From assembly GCA_008921705.1 (NCBI GenBank), contig VFFE01007216.1, positions 260,382 to 324,381 of the forward strand: a stretch of DNA of 64,000 nucleotides, given 5' to 3'. The stretch is from Burhinus oedicnemus. Its lineage: Eukaryota; Chordata; Aves; Charadriiformes; Burhinidae. The notes under the pieces are model-generated. The model was not told the origin of the DNA, searched no databases, and saw only the letters and a list, made by a program, of their open reading frames with translations. The position numbers were made by a program, and so were the translations under genes. This document shows, piece by piece, positions 28,801 through 43,800 of this stretch; within the stretch, counting starts at the first letter, position 1, and each line of letters starts with the position of its first letter.

Positions 28801-31800
28801 GTGCTATCACAGTCATGACTCTGTACACTCACAATCCTCCCAGTTAGCTTAAGTATACCCTCATTATGGCAGCAAAGATTTATATATAAATCTCACAACT
28901 GCTGCCCAGGATGCTGTGAAGAACATACACAGCAAGAAATCTGTGGTTTGCAGATTCATATGCTAGTTGTGTTTGACCCCCAGGCTGGAAGTGATAGCCC
29001 TAGTGTCCCACCGCATTGTGCGCAGCAAAGCCACTGCTCAGTACAGTGGGGTCATCTCCTAATGTGGTCACATTCTCCCAATGCAAAAGTCCATAATACA
29101 TAGTTTTATTTTGTCCGTCTCACACACCCTTGGTTTATTTTTAACCCTCAAGCCAAACACGGACTCAGTGTTGAGTACCCCACTCAACTGATCGTGCACA
29201 CAAGCCAAACTCAAGGCTAGTCAGAACGTTTTGTGTTCACATTTCTCAGCTTCCAAGTCACCAGCTCCTCTGAGAAACAGAGCCTTTCCTTTTTCTCATT
29301 CATTAAGCACACATACATAGAAACTCTAAAGAAGTGTTACATGATGTTTTTAAAATAAACACTAATGCTTTTTTATATGTATTTTGGCTGAAAGTTATTT
29401 TCTGTCTTCCCCCCCTTCCCTTCAAAGTCTGCAGGGAACTGATACCACCCATGTAATGTTGTTCACCTTACAGCCTAGCCAGCGTGGTTTCCAACAGTAT
29501 TTGACAGACATTAGGGAAACCACATATCTTAATCTGAGTGGTTGCTGGACCATAGGGAGTCATGATTCAAGCTACGTTCTCCAACAAACGCTGGTTTAAA
29601 TTCAGTATTGGGAAAGGTATTATTTTGCTACAGCAGCAATATGATGGGGTTTCCACCACATCTCATGTTTTCTGATCCACAGTGACTTACTCCTGTTCAC
29701 AGCTAGTAAAAACGCATCCTCCATCTGAGAACGTAACTCTCATACACATCCAGCACTGACCAGAAGGAATGGCTTATAGCTAACCTCCTTATGTTTCAAA
29801 GTCTACAATAATAAAACCAATAAAGAGGAAGCAAAGAAAGATGTAGTAATATACAAACCTTCTACTTCATTACCTTCCCACTGAGTGCCTCTGGAGCAGA
29901 CTAACACAAAGAAAAAAAAAAAGCCATAAGCCCAAACCTTTAAAAGTAATTGAAAAACCTCGCCCATGTAGACTTCCCACACTGACTTGCAATCAAGTCA
30001 AATTGTTGCTGAGACTCAATTGTTAATAACATACTAATGACCTGCAGAAAAAACCAGATCTGGCATTAACTGCTGTACTTCTAATGTGAATCTAAGTGCC
30101 TAAGTAGCACAGTCACATCTTATATTTCAGAAATTTGAGAGGGAAACTGTGCATTATGACTAACATTGACTTGGATCAGAGCATTTATTTATTTAAGAAC
30201 TTTATTGCTCACAGTTAACTATGTGATTAGTGAAGACCAAATGTAACACACTAATCAGGGAATGAAAGACTTCTGAAGGAAATTGATTCTGCTTGCAAGG
30301 AAATGTGCTTTTTATTAGAGATGATTTGTTCTTAGAATGCAAAGTGGTAGTAAAACAAATAGATGTATATAAACTGCAAAAGAAACTTGCAAAATATACT
30401 CAAGACAGAGGCAATAAATAATTAGAAACCTGTGACTTATTATGTAAACATCCCACAGAGGAGGTATTTCAAGGATTTAGCAGTACAAAATGAAATGACT
30501 ATTACTCAGCTTCAGGGATAGGCACACAGTAGCAGTCAGTGACAAATTCTTCAGAATCTTTGGTTCCTACCCACTGTAATACCGCTAAACTCACTGTTCC
30601 ACGCATTATTTAAACATGCTGCCATGGTTCAGTTCAGGAACAGAAATTTGCTTGTAGCGAATTAGAGCTAATCTAGTTTCCCCAGACCAGACAAAGCATT
30701 TAATTGTACCCTTGATTCACTCGTACCAAACAGTGTATCTCTGATTGCTAGCAACAGATTTAGGCAGTAATGCCATAAGCAGGTCCATGTCTCAATTCAC
30801 ATGGGAACGACGGAAATCAGTGAGGACCTACAGTGGCACCAGGGTCATGCAGATATATCTCCAGTCACATGCCCACTGGAGGAATTTGGGCTCAAGTTAG
30901 CTTCTGCTCCGCAACCCACAAAAGGTACTTGCTGCCCTAGAGAGCAACAATGTCTAGCACAGCATGGCTTAACATGGACTTCAGTAATTACAACACATTT
31001 CTTCCTGTGGGTTCAACACACTGAAGTGGCTGCTTTCTTGCAAGCTACTTGGCAGCCTGAGCTTCTGCCACAGTAGCAGGGTCTCCATGGACCTTGAGCC
31101 TGACAGCTCTTCCAGGCTGGCTAAACAAGAAGTGCTCTGCCGAACAGCCAAATGCCCTGGAAGACGCAACTAGGCCACAGTTTCCACTTAAACATTAATG
31201 CAGCATGGTATGGAATGCCTGGAGTGGGAATCCCATCCCTTCCAATCCATAGCTGTCCTAAGGACCACTACTGTTATCATCTACCTAGTTCTGCCTTGTG
31301 GCCTCAGTATCACTTTATGTCTGTATGTTTTTATTCAGTATATTGAGATCCTGGCAACAGCTTGTCTTCATCTTCCTTCCAGCCTATCTGTATCCATAAT
31401 AAATTCAATAACCCGGTATCTCTGTTCTTAAGGCTCTCAAACTGCTAATCATCACTCTTAAGACAGATTGTGTCTTTGTCTTTGTACAGTACTAAATGCA
31501 GTATTAACACTCTATAGCTCTGATGCAAGTGCAGTTTAGGGAGCCACAGTTATTTCTATTGTTTATGATTATGGTCTGAGAATTTTAAATACTCTTATTT
31601 TGCTCTAAGGAATATCTGGACATCACTGAATTCTCCTTTCTTTGTGTGTTCTCACATTTCTGCTACATGTTCGAACTTGAATGATGTCTTCCAAGTCCTA
31701 GCAGTGTGGACAGAAACTGGGTATTTATTTTGATAGAATGAGTGTATTTAATGCCAGCAAGACGACCAGAGGCATTTAGTCTGACCTCGTGCACTTAAAC

Positions 31801-34800
31801 ACCCTCTTGCATTTTGCTTGGTAACCTGCAAAAACATCTCTGTTCCAGAAAGGATTTGTCTGGGTCTTTTCCTGGACTGATGTCTTAGTCTTCTCCATCA
31901 GTTTAATTTTTGGAGTTCAAATTGGTGTGATCCTTTTTAATTGCTAAATTTGATAAAGGCTGAATAATTTCTCTTAAAAGAATGTAATGCATGCCTGATC
32001 CTTCCAGGCATCAGCAGGTACCTCTTGATATATTTCTGATATTATTTTGTTGGGTCTGAGGTTACACACAAGAAAGCAGGATTCCAACTAAGTAGTTCCC
32101 TTGGGCTGGCTGGCTGCCTCTATTAATTCCTATCACCGGAGCAGCTCAGTCCAGAAGACAGTAATCTTTCATTGGCCTCTTCAGTGGTTGGAAGAACTGC
32201 AGTAGTCAGATCATTCTTTGATGCTATGCACCAAGGGGACAACTCTTAACACAGCAAACTCATCACCCCCATTAACATCAGAGCAAGTGGTTTCCCACTG
32301 TTTACCTAGAAGTTACAGCAAAGGGAACTGCCGTTGGGAAGAACAGGACAGTCCATTTGGGAGAGTCTTTAAAGGCAAATGGCAGCCTGTTTTCTTTATC
32401 TCTGCTATCAGACCTTATGAAAAGAGATCAGTTGCACTTTCTGGGAACTACTGTGCTATCTCCAAGATTTGAAAACAGAAGGAAAGCAGGTAAAAAAACG
32501 AGACTTGGCAATGAAATTGTAGGCCTGAACTGTTTGCTCCCTCTCCAGAGTAAATACAATCCTTTCTTTAGGAACTCTTCCAAAGGACTTTTATGTGATC
32601 TCACGTACCAACAAATTAATTTTCCCTTCTCTTTTCAGTTTCTTTTGAAAATTCCCTATTTAATTTTCTTCCAGTCAGAGTTCACAAGCTCATTCTCTTC
32701 CACAAGCTTCCCTCAGGGCTTCTTCAGAGTCTGCAGAAACAGGGCTGCAGAACGACATCTTAATGCAGTAAATATCTATTCCCTATGTGTTCCCCTTAAC
32801 ACATGTGCCAAGTCAACTGACCACTATACATTCCTCTTCCTGTCAGCACTGCAGAACCAATTCTGCTCCCAGTCAGTGAGTATGGTTTTGTTCTGCCTCA
32901 TGCATCAGCCACTGAACTATTTGCTTGCTTTTGGATCACCAAAAGCTTTGCCTGAGGGGGTGGGAAGATTTATGGTTTTGGATGGAAACTGCAGAATTTG
33001 GCAATTTCAGCCAGGCAAAAATTGGCAGCTAACTTTGGGGTCTTTGGGGGTATATTTGACTATAGTTGGTGGGATTTGGCCCAAGGTTTTCTACATTTCT
33101 ATAATGAAATACATCATCATCATTATCATCACCACCATTATTATTTCTCTGCTGTTGGGCAAGATGCAGCATTACAAAGGACCTCACCACCTTCTTTTTT
33201 TGTAAGCAGCACCAAACTAAAAACCAGAATAATGGTAGAGGATTACCTGATAAATTCCCTTTCTGGCAGATAATAATTTCTTCTAGTATTTTAAACATGG
33301 GTGTGCAAAACTACTTGCTAAATCTCAGTACTGCAAGGAGAGCTGGAGAACAGCAGTAATGAGGTAAGCTTGTTTCTTTTGTGTGGACGCTTCACTTCGT
33401 CACTCACATCAGGAAACACTTCCAGAACTCTCCCTAGCCTAATGCCCCCTGATGCCTCTGACCATATTTTAACCAACTCTGCCATGTCTTCTCCCCCAGT
33501 TTGTGAAATCCCTTGTCAGATAACCTTAGCCAACCTGGTGTTCAATTTAATGACCAGCTGCACCAGACGTGTAAGCTTCTGGAGCCGGGGAGAGGCCACA
33601 GATCAGTGCTGTGGCTCAGGACAGATCACCTCCTGTTAGCCTGCACTCCAAGGCACCTATACATCTGTCCATGTGGCACCCTCTGTACATCCTCTCTGCA
33701 CAGACACCCTCTAGACACCCTCAGACTGAGTATTCAGGTACTCCAAGAGAAGAAACTTTAGGGATCCCCATCTGCTCTCAGACAGGGGAAGGGGGCAGAG
33801 GGGTCAGAAGAACCCTCAGCTAGGGGAGTGTCCCCAGAGGGTTTGCAGAGAGGTGTGCCAATCACCAGAGACAGCTTTGCAGATACTTTCAAATAGAAAA
33901 GTAAAAAAAGGAATTATTTTTGCAGGTAAGAAAGTTTGCTGGGTCTCTTATGGAACATGAAAAAAACCTACTAATAACTAGACACAATGGTATAAAATTA
34001 GTAAGTCTGCCCAAGGTCACAGACACAAAGGGAGCCAAGGGAGGTGTTCTATAAAGGCATTTGGAAAGGAAGATTTCAAGTCATTACTGGTTTTTGCTAT
34101 TGAGCACGTCACATCTAACCTCACCATAAGCTAATGGCAGTTGCTCACATCTTACTTTTTCTCCTTACTGTTATCCTTGTGAATAACAACTTTTTAAAGG
34201 ACTTCTAAAGGGTTTTTAAAAGATGTAAAAATGCACTATAGGGATCTGAACCTGAGTAAAACATCACTATCTTCTATACAACTGAAGCTAATAGTATAAA
34301 AAAAGCATTAGTACATTTAACAGTATTGTTCATTTTTAGAACCTATTACTGGCAAAATCAATAGAAAATGAGTTGAGCTAAGTACTTTGTCAGATCACAG
34401 TTTCTTCCTAAGAGCTACAAAATCTGCCCACTATTGGATCAGGAAGGGCTTGGTGAAAGGCCGTGTGCCAGAGAAAGTCTAAGTACATTTGCAACATTTC
34501 AGCGATGGCAAATCAGAGAAAGGTCAACACAGCTATGATAAATGAGCCTCACTTAAAACTACCTCTGAATGCTTAGCCTGGAGAATGAAAGTGCAACTAC
34601 ACTCGACAGTATTTGTGGTAAGTCAAATCTGTTATGTATGCTAGCACCAACAAAGCTGTAGCACTGTGGGCATCGCAATGTGTAGCTCTTGGATGACAGC
34701 TCTTCTCAGTGCCCTGTATGAGCACTTCGGTGATCAGTCTGTGTGACCACACCTTCATTGTTACATGAAAGTTGCACGCATGTGCTAACAAATTCATTGC

Positions 34801-37800
34801 TCAGCAGATGTGGGGGACCACCATCCCCAACACATCTCTGACATTCGCTTTATTTGCTTCATAGCCTCCCCACATTATGTACAGATTGTCTATGACACAA
34901 GATTTTGAAATGAAATTATTTATGGTACAAAAATAAAGATCCTCTTGAGCCAACTTGCTTGTATGGGTATTTCTACGTGTGACAATTGGACACAATCACT
35001 TAGCAGCAACACAAGGGCCTCCAAGCTTTGAGCACTGAAACTGCTGTGATATGAGGTGAAAGAGAAAGATACAGAGACAAGTATGGCAAAAGACTAAGTT
35101 TCTGTGTGAGGAAGATCTTGAAATTGGAGACTGAAGTTGTGTCAACGCTTAGACTGTCTGTAGACTTCCTAGACATTATCCTTGCTCTTGGGTCTATGCT
35201 TACCTGTCCTAGATCTTTCCCACCCCTCCCATCCTTCTCCATTACATGAGGGCTTTGTTGTGCTCAGGTTCCTCTATTAATCTGAGGAACCCAGTAGGAG
35301 GCAATTGGCTTTGGCTCCTGTTACGTTTATCCTCTTAACATTGTTTTGCTAGGACAATCTAAAATGCAATTAAAGTCAATACTTTCCCAACATTTTTTAA
35401 GAAAACAAAGTACCTTCATCAAAACATTGTCAAGATTTTATACGCAAACACGCATCCTTTTCCAAAATCAATCATTTTCCAAGGCAAAGGCAAGTTGAGT
35501 TATCTACTGCTGTTATGGCAATAAACTGTGCTACTACTTCAAGTGCTTGGGGTAAGAGAAGCCATTGAAAGAAACTTCAGGCAGGTTTATTTGTTTTCCT
35601 ACAAACATAAACATGTTTAGTAGTCTGCACTCTGCTCAAGCCACTATTTACAGAGCAAGTCTGTAAGAGCAGCTTAACAGCCTGATGAGACAACATAAAA
35701 AAAGCCTTTACCCTCTCTGTATCAAGCAAGGAATATTCCCTCTATCCTGCAATACTTTTGATTTTTAGACATATTTCTGAAAAGAGGAAACTGTTCTCTT
35801 TGCTAAGGTGTTTGTCTCTATCATCCTTTAGTAGGAGCTGCTAGTGAGACTTCTTGAAGGAACACGGGATTAGTCTGGGTGAAAATGTGCCCAGTGTTAT
35901 TTGATGGTGCTGAAAGAGCAAGTGCGACACCATAGTTTCAGTTTTCAACTGAAAACTCAAATGCAGCACTTCACCTCCTACGGACCTGACTGTGCATTCT
36001 CAGCTTACTTCAAGCTCTTGCTGAAGTCAGTGGCCACTGAATATACACAAGAATTGCTGTTCTCTGGCTCTGCTTCAAATGCTCGCTTAAAAAATCTGCC
36101 CAGAAAGGCTGGCCTCCGTGCAGTGGAGAAATGGCAGGTATCCCTCTGAAAACACTAACAGAAATGTTTTGCAAATACGCATCAAAAAAACTCCACTCAG
36201 CAAACCCCCAGAAGATACTCCTCCATTCCACTGCCTCTTAATATTTGAGCTTAGATTTTTGTTTTCATCTCACTTGTCCTAACTAAGGCCTCATCTCCCA
36301 AGTTATCAAAAATAGCAGCAGCAGTTCATAACCTGGCTACTGGAAGAAAATCACACCCCTTTGTTTCAATAGGTTAGGCTTTTATTCTCATTAAAACAAA
36401 ATAAACAAAACAGGGCACTTTTAAAAGGCCCAGAAGGGTAGATGCAAGCACAGGAAAATGAAACTCTTCTGAACATTTGGCATAGAGTTGTCATTTTATT
36501 GCAAGTGCTATACACTAAGTGCTATATTCTGTATAGCACTTAGTGTAAAGGATATCTGAGTTTAATCAATGTGATTAAATGATTGAGTGCAGTAATATGG
36601 CATTATCTCAATTTGCACCACCGCAATAGTGGCAAATATATATACATATAGTCTTTCTCTGGTTCTCTTTAAAAACAATTCCTATTGAATTACAGCTTTC
36701 AGCACTATTTATCAACAGATTATTGTTTGTGCAAGAATGCTACCTTCCTGCTCAAACTATTCCAAGGCTGACTCATATCCTGGTAATTCATTAATACATA
36801 ACATGAGTCTAGTCCAGTAAAATCATTTCTGCACTATACACATCATAAATCCTACAGCATCAACTGAAAAATATATCTCAAATTCTCTTTCTAAACACTA
36901 ATGGAACGTTTTGCTTGGCTTCCCACACACATCATCAAGGGGAGGGGGCCAGACAGAGCTGTAGAAAGCAATTTGATAGCAGTATACTTTATAGAGTTTA
37001 ACGTAGGAATATAAGAGCTACCATACTGAATGAGACCTGAGGTCAAACTAATCTAGTATCTTACTTCCAACAGTAGCCCATGTCAGAAGCTTCATGGGAA
37101 AATGGAGGTAGAATAATCTGTCCCATCTGCCCTACCCACATTAGGTCTCATCCCATTAGAAACTGATTTAAAGCATAGATTGTGAGGTTTAGTATTCCTT
37201 CCAAGGAGCAGCAACCAAAGAAAATTCACCTTTAACTTACAATAACACTGTGCTGCAGAGAGGAGAACTGGAGGTGGGGAGGATGTATTTGTTTTCATGT
37301 TTCAGCAGACTTAATTGCTGTAACCAACATGGGAGATACTATCACTTGGCAAACAAACTTGTACTGGCTAGGTCTGTTTTTACTTCATGCCTGGGGCATT
37401 TATTGTTTCTGGGTATGGTCCTGCAACCCTTTTTTTCTCACAGAGGCAGACTGTACCACTATTCACAATGTCACTGACACCAAGAGTAAGTACCATGTGT
37501 AACAGAAAGGATTTGAGAAATATTCCTTTTAATGACAGTGTAACATGTTGCTTCCCAGCACAGTATTTTTTTTAATCTGATGCTAGAAGCAATATGGTGC
37601 TTGTCATAAGCAAGATATTTTTGTAAGGCTCAGTGACACAGAATGCCTTAGAGAAAATCTGCATAGGGAATGAACATCATCAGTGACAGGGAAATCATCT
37701 TGAATTTTCTTTCTGTGAGCTAGTCTGATTTCCACAAGCAGCTCCCAATATCTCCTCCAGTGCACCACTGATTCTCACTGGTTCTTGAGCTATGTTGGCA

Positions 37801-40800
37801 GCTGAACCAGCACTGTTGTTTATATACCAAGTGTCCACACAAATTAAACATACTGGGCCAGACTCAGCTGGACTGGCTGAAAATCAGCCTATATCAAGTC
37901 AATGTATTTTATACCTTACAGCACACCTATCTGATGTGGATCAGTGTATGAGTGCATCAAGGCAAAATCACTCTCCTTCATGTGTATCACACAAATGAGT
38001 TCACAGGGGAATGGCTTGAGTCCCTTCATCCCTCTCTCTCTCATTAATCACCCTTGCTCTGGCACCGACTCACCCTGCTCAAGTGGTGTAAAATAATAAG
38101 GACCAACAGGTTCCCTTAGTGTGATAGCACTGTAACTCTGCTGAATACAGTAGCTTTCTCTCTGATACAAGTGAGATCAAAATGAAGCCCTGTGTATTTT
38201 CTCTGACTGCTGAAGACCTCAAACTTACAGCAAATGCACATGCAAGCTCAGGCGAAAGTCAGTGAGGGGACTTGTAAGCCTGCTTGCTCCTCACTCCAGA
38301 CAGCAAACACGCTCTCTGGGATCCCCGCTGCTACCTCCCTCGCAAGGACACAGGCAGCAGCACCCTAACGGCTTGCTAATGCTCTCCACCCACTACAGTT
38401 CAGTCCTGGCCATGACAGTAACAACCTCAGTGTGAGGTTTGTGTTGGTTCAGATAAATACGCACTTTAAATATTAAGAAAAAACCCACACCAAGCAGTAA
38501 AATTTCTGCTGGTGTCCTCTTTATACCGTCTCACCTGGCTGTGAAGCTGTATGTTATTGCCACTCCAGAAAGAAGGGGAAGGCTAAATAATGTTACTTTT
38601 ATTGAACATTTGCTTCTTTTGTGTATTTAATGGAGGGAGAAAAGGAAAGAGAGGGGTTAGACCAACAACAAAACTTTCCAACATTTTTCACTGGAAAATT
38701 GGCAAAACCATAACGCTGATGCATTGAATCTGAGGGGTCTGGGCCTCACCCGCTGTTTTTTAAACTGATTTACATGAAACATTAGTTCTAGCACTGATAC
38801 TGATTAGCTGAAGGGTTTAATTAGTCTCTTTACTGCTGTATGGTGCAGCTGTACCCATTTAACATTTCTCACAGCTCACTGCCTCTAGGACTGCACTAGG
38901 GTATACACAGCTATAATTCAGAGCAAGAAGAGTTGGGGGACTAGCAATAAGGTAAAAAGATAGCTTGGCTTGGCTGGGAGAATCATGACACAGAATTCCC
39001 CTGTCCTGCTATTCCAAGGAGTTTCCTCAGGATTTTAAAACTAGGATGTAGGACATGAGATTCTCCCTGTCCCCTGTTTTCACGATGCAATGAGAGAGAG
39101 GGGCAGATGCTCCAGCCCTGACATCTTAGCCATACATTTACTTAAGTCATCTAAGATGGGTGACTGTGTCCTATATAAATCAACGCAAGGAGTGTATCCT
39201 CATCCCGAGACCTTCATCAGGTTATGTGATTGGGACAAGGCCAGTTGCTTTACTGGGTTACACGATCAAATGTGGGTAGCAGGTCACTGTCATGTAACCA
39301 AAGGGTGCAAACCTCTTTGGCCCCTTTTTTATTTTTTAATTGGGTCACTCTGTGTCAAAGATGACTAGTGATTCAGTGCTGCTGGTGTGGATGCACTGAT
39401 TTATTTGGGATTAAACTGGTCCTGTACAGCCATATTTATCATCAATGGTTCCACACAGAAGAGTATAGTGAGATCTTTGTAGCTAATCTTTGTGGGCTTC
39501 TTTAGGCCAAAAATAATTCCCACAAACACTTTCTATCTGTCCTTCCCTGTATGATTAATCCCTCATTTCATACCCATTTTCAAAATGGAGATACCATGCT
39601 GGGAGATTCAAATCTTGCCCTTGGAAGGCTAATAGTGCCTATTTTGTACAAGTAAGTGAAAAGGTGGATGTTATGAGAGGGGATTACTTATCCAGTTAAT
39701 ATGGCAATATTTCAAGACCAGGCCTGTAGGATCTTTGGACCATAGGCATTTACTGTATTTTTCAAGGTGCTATGTTTCTTTCTGTCGTTCTGGAATGAAA
39801 GAAGGCTTCTCTTGGCAATTATGCATTGGGAGCCCTGTGTAAAGCATCCCTTTACCAACAGATTGATCATAGGCTCAGCTAGGTCTAATCACATCAAATT
39901 CTCTGGAATTAAGACCTATTTGGCAGTAAAGAAAGGTCAGTCTCTCATGTAACAGTATTATTTTAGGATTGCATGGATTACGGTTCTGTGGTGCAGTGGG
40001 TTAACACAGAAGGCCTGAGGCTGGGTTCAAATCTTATTTGAGATCATAAGTAAAAATCGGTTGTATATGGCAAGAGTTGGGAGGTATACCCTGTAACACA
40101 TCAGAAAGCTATCACAAAACTTCCTAAACTCATCAAGTCTTCTCAGAGACAACCTGAGAAAAAAAAAATGGAGCCGGACAAGGTTTGAGGTGTTTTGCAC
40201 ATCAGCATCGCAACATGCTGGCAGAGTTACTAAGAAAACTGCCTCAATATCTGCTCACAGCATCTTTGACTCTAGCCATTACTCCCAGTTGGTCCACTCC
40301 GTAAGCATCAAGTTTTTGAGGAACACTTGTCTGGAAGTGAAGCTGAGGAGCGAGGAAGGGGGCGTACAGTGGGACATATAAGAAACCCCTTTTTTTTCTG
40401 CAGAGATAAAGAAAAGTCCAAATACACAATTATGACAGTGGATATGCTCATATCTTTCTCTTGTAATGAGAGGAAAAAAAACCACCTCAAATCAGCTATA
40501 CTTGGACTTCTACTGGATAGCTTTGTAGTGTTAAAATACCCCAAACCTCTAGCAAAATGTGCTCACAGAAAATCACCAGAGGGAAAATTCAATACATCAT
40601 GAAGCTAGGGGGGCAAATTCTGTTTGGGATTTCCTGTTGTATAAAACTACATCACTGAATTTCCTTTGGACAGATGCCAGCACTACCAACAGCAGACTAT
40701 GAGGCCCTGTATTCCAGTGCCTAGTTACAAAAGAGTCAATCGCATTCATTTAAAATCTGGTAGGAAGGTAGTAAAGAATAACCAATAGTCAAACAGGCAA

Positions 40801-43800
40801 TACATCAAAGCAAATAAAAATGCTGTCACCTCCTGTGTGTGAATACATGGCCTTAAAGAAGCCCTGAAAATGCCACATGGCCCATGCAGGTATTCCACGT
40901 GCCTGAGCGGTACTCAGGCCTGGTGGACAATCATCTTCTTTTACAGTGGCTGAATGGTTGGTGAAAAGGCTACTTGGGCAGACTTCGTTATGGCTGAACA
41001 TCATGTCTGTGAGATCTAGCAATCATTAAGCCCCACTTAAGCCTGCTTTGGAGGCTCTACGTGGACTAGAATGATGCACATGCCTTGAACAGCCCTCTGC
41101 AGAAGTTTAAATTCCTCAGCATAGGAGGATTTGGCTCTATTTTGGGCAGAGGTGGAGAGGGGCAGAGGGCAAGAGTGTAGGTTTAGCTGGCTGAAGTTTT
41201 ACGTGTTGATCACTGAATGTTCCCACTAAAAGCACTCTTCTTCTGAATGTAACTCATCTTTCCAACTCTGCCACTCCCTGGAGAGAGTTACGACAAATGC
41301 GTGTGCTGTCTCTCCTTTTCTTGCTTTGCAAAAGGCAATTCCTACAGCAGGAAGAGAAAATTATTTATGATAGAATTTCACACATTTTTCTGGGTGTTTA
41401 ATGAAGCTTGAACTTGAGTGGAGCAGAGAGACTGCTTATTGTTGAATTTTTTTCGAGATCACTGCACAACAAACAGAAACTGAATAAGCAATTAAGTTAA
41501 CTGGCTTTAAAACTCATATTGGCAGAGGATTAAGGTAATTATGTCTGCGCTTACACACATTCATTGCAGCTTTAAACAGTCTTGCTTGCTGCTTTGTTGC
41601 TGATGTGGTTCTAAAAGTAATCTGAGTTGTTGTCCTGCTGTTAATTACCACAAAGGTTACAAACACAAGCGCTCCTTGCTATAAATATAGCTATGTTTTT
41701 TGTATTACATGCTCAAAGGAGATGGAGGCCTCTTTTGCGAGGTTTATACAAACAGATCCAACTGTTTGTTCCTGTATCAAAGAATTTACAATACCTTAGA
41801 CTTAAGGGATCTGTTAAAATAATACACAATAGATGGGTTTGGTATTGTCATACAGTGATTTCACCGTCAAAGGAGAAAAAAATCTGTTTTTAAGTTTGTG
41901 TGAAAAGAGAGACTCCGGGAAAGCAGTATTAGTCTCCACAATATCACTGGTAGGGCAATGTGGATTCTTCACCTTCTGGGTTACAAATAAGTTTCCTTTT
42001 AAATGGTTGGAATGCAGGGGAGGGGAAAGGAAGGGAAACCCCCACATTCTCCTTGTCTAACAAGGAGCCACAGCGTGAGAACCACTCCCTAGCAGAAGTA
42101 ATCTGTGATTGACAATGGTTTTCTTTGCAGCCAGGGCTAAAAATGGTTTAGCTGTAACCAGACAAATGCAGAACATATTAATGCCCTTTACAAATGCAAG
42201 GGCTGCTTACACAAGCACTCTACATGCAGGGTGGCTAGCTGGTGGCACCAAGTGAGCAGCAAACTTCAGAGTTCCTGAAAACCAATGAATTTTCATATCA
42301 GGGTATGAGCACAAACACAGGAGAAAAAAATTTTCTTGTAATGAGCAGATTCACAGAGGGCAGATTCACAAAAACTGGAGGTTTATTCTCCAGGCAGTCC
42401 AGGCATTCATATGTGTGATCTTAGGCAAGCTGCTATATTCAGCTCCACCCTTCCTGCCTGAAAAACTGAGCGAGAAACACTTTCCTCTTCACAGAGAGGC
42501 TGAATGTGTGTAAGGGACTTGGTACGATGGGGTGGGAGCTCTGCAAACAACCAGAACAAAGTCTGAGACTTTGATACCTTTTCCCTGCAATCTTAAAGTC
42601 AGCTCTGAGGTCTACAATGAAGGGACATCAAGGTAATAAGATGAGGTGGGACAACCTCAGAATTTCACAGGGAATATAAAGGAACCTTTTTACTGAAACA
42701 TGTAAAATTAATGATCATATGAAGAAAGTTATGCAGCAACAGCTTACTTGTATTTTTCAACAGTTTGAAAAATGTTGCTAACATGAACTGTATCTCTGTG
42801 GCTTTATTCTTCTTCACTGATTCTTGCCTGCGAATCAGACATGGTTACAGACTTATCCAGGGGTTCTGCAGGTCGTAAAAGGGCAAGCTTACCAGTTATT
42901 TCCATGGGGATTTTGCCTAAGGTTAGCAGAATCCGTTCCTTCATGTCAGTGATGAACTCATTTGGAGATGAACTCCTTATGCACGAGGGAGGCCACCTGA
43001 ACTAAATAGGACTCAGCCCCAAACAATGTAGACTTCTAAGGTCCTAAATTAGTATTTGGTAAACACGTAGATTTGTAACTGAAAGAAAACTTTATTTTAA
43101 AAATGAAAACCAGACGAGAAAGGCAATGTTGACAGCAAGATTGTATGTCATAGAAACTCTATTATGAATCAAAACAACAGATGTAACATGAACAAAAGCA
43201 TCTTTTATAAATACAAATTAGACTTTTCTATTTCATGCACTGGAAAGGCTAATATGCTCAAAATAAATTTCCCTGAATCTCTCAGTAATGTTCTATGGTC
43301 AGTGTTGACTGGCTGTTACCAAAAAACCCCATGGATGATTTATATTCCAGCAAAGTCACTAACTCCAAACCACATTTTTCTGTCAGACTTGACATTAATA
43401 CCTATAACCACTTCCATTAACTATACTCTTTTTACAGCGGAAGAAGCAAAGTATGGGTGATTCATACATCAGTGATTTCTTGATCTATATTCACTTTCCT
43501 TCTTTATTAGCAGGCCTACTGACTGCATGAGGCACCAATTATCACCTTAAGCACCAGACAGGAACTAAATTATCACAGTGCTCCCTCCACAAAGCATGCA
43601 TCACACCATGTTTGATGTAATCAGTCTCTGGGGCCCAAATACCTCAGACTTCAAGCACGAAGTAACTTTGTCCTCCTCATTTCACAGTATGAAGAATCAG
43701 CATTTCTGGGACCGGAGGAACTTCCCCCGCCCCAAAATTCTCTGGGCTTGCACTAATCTGTTACCATAACAGGTAAGCTACAGTTGACGAATCAGTCAAA

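Noticed and set aside
39982..40053. tRNA gene
   Set aside because: A and B boxes are present but no complete acceptor stem or cloverleaf can be drawn; a SINE head explains it better.
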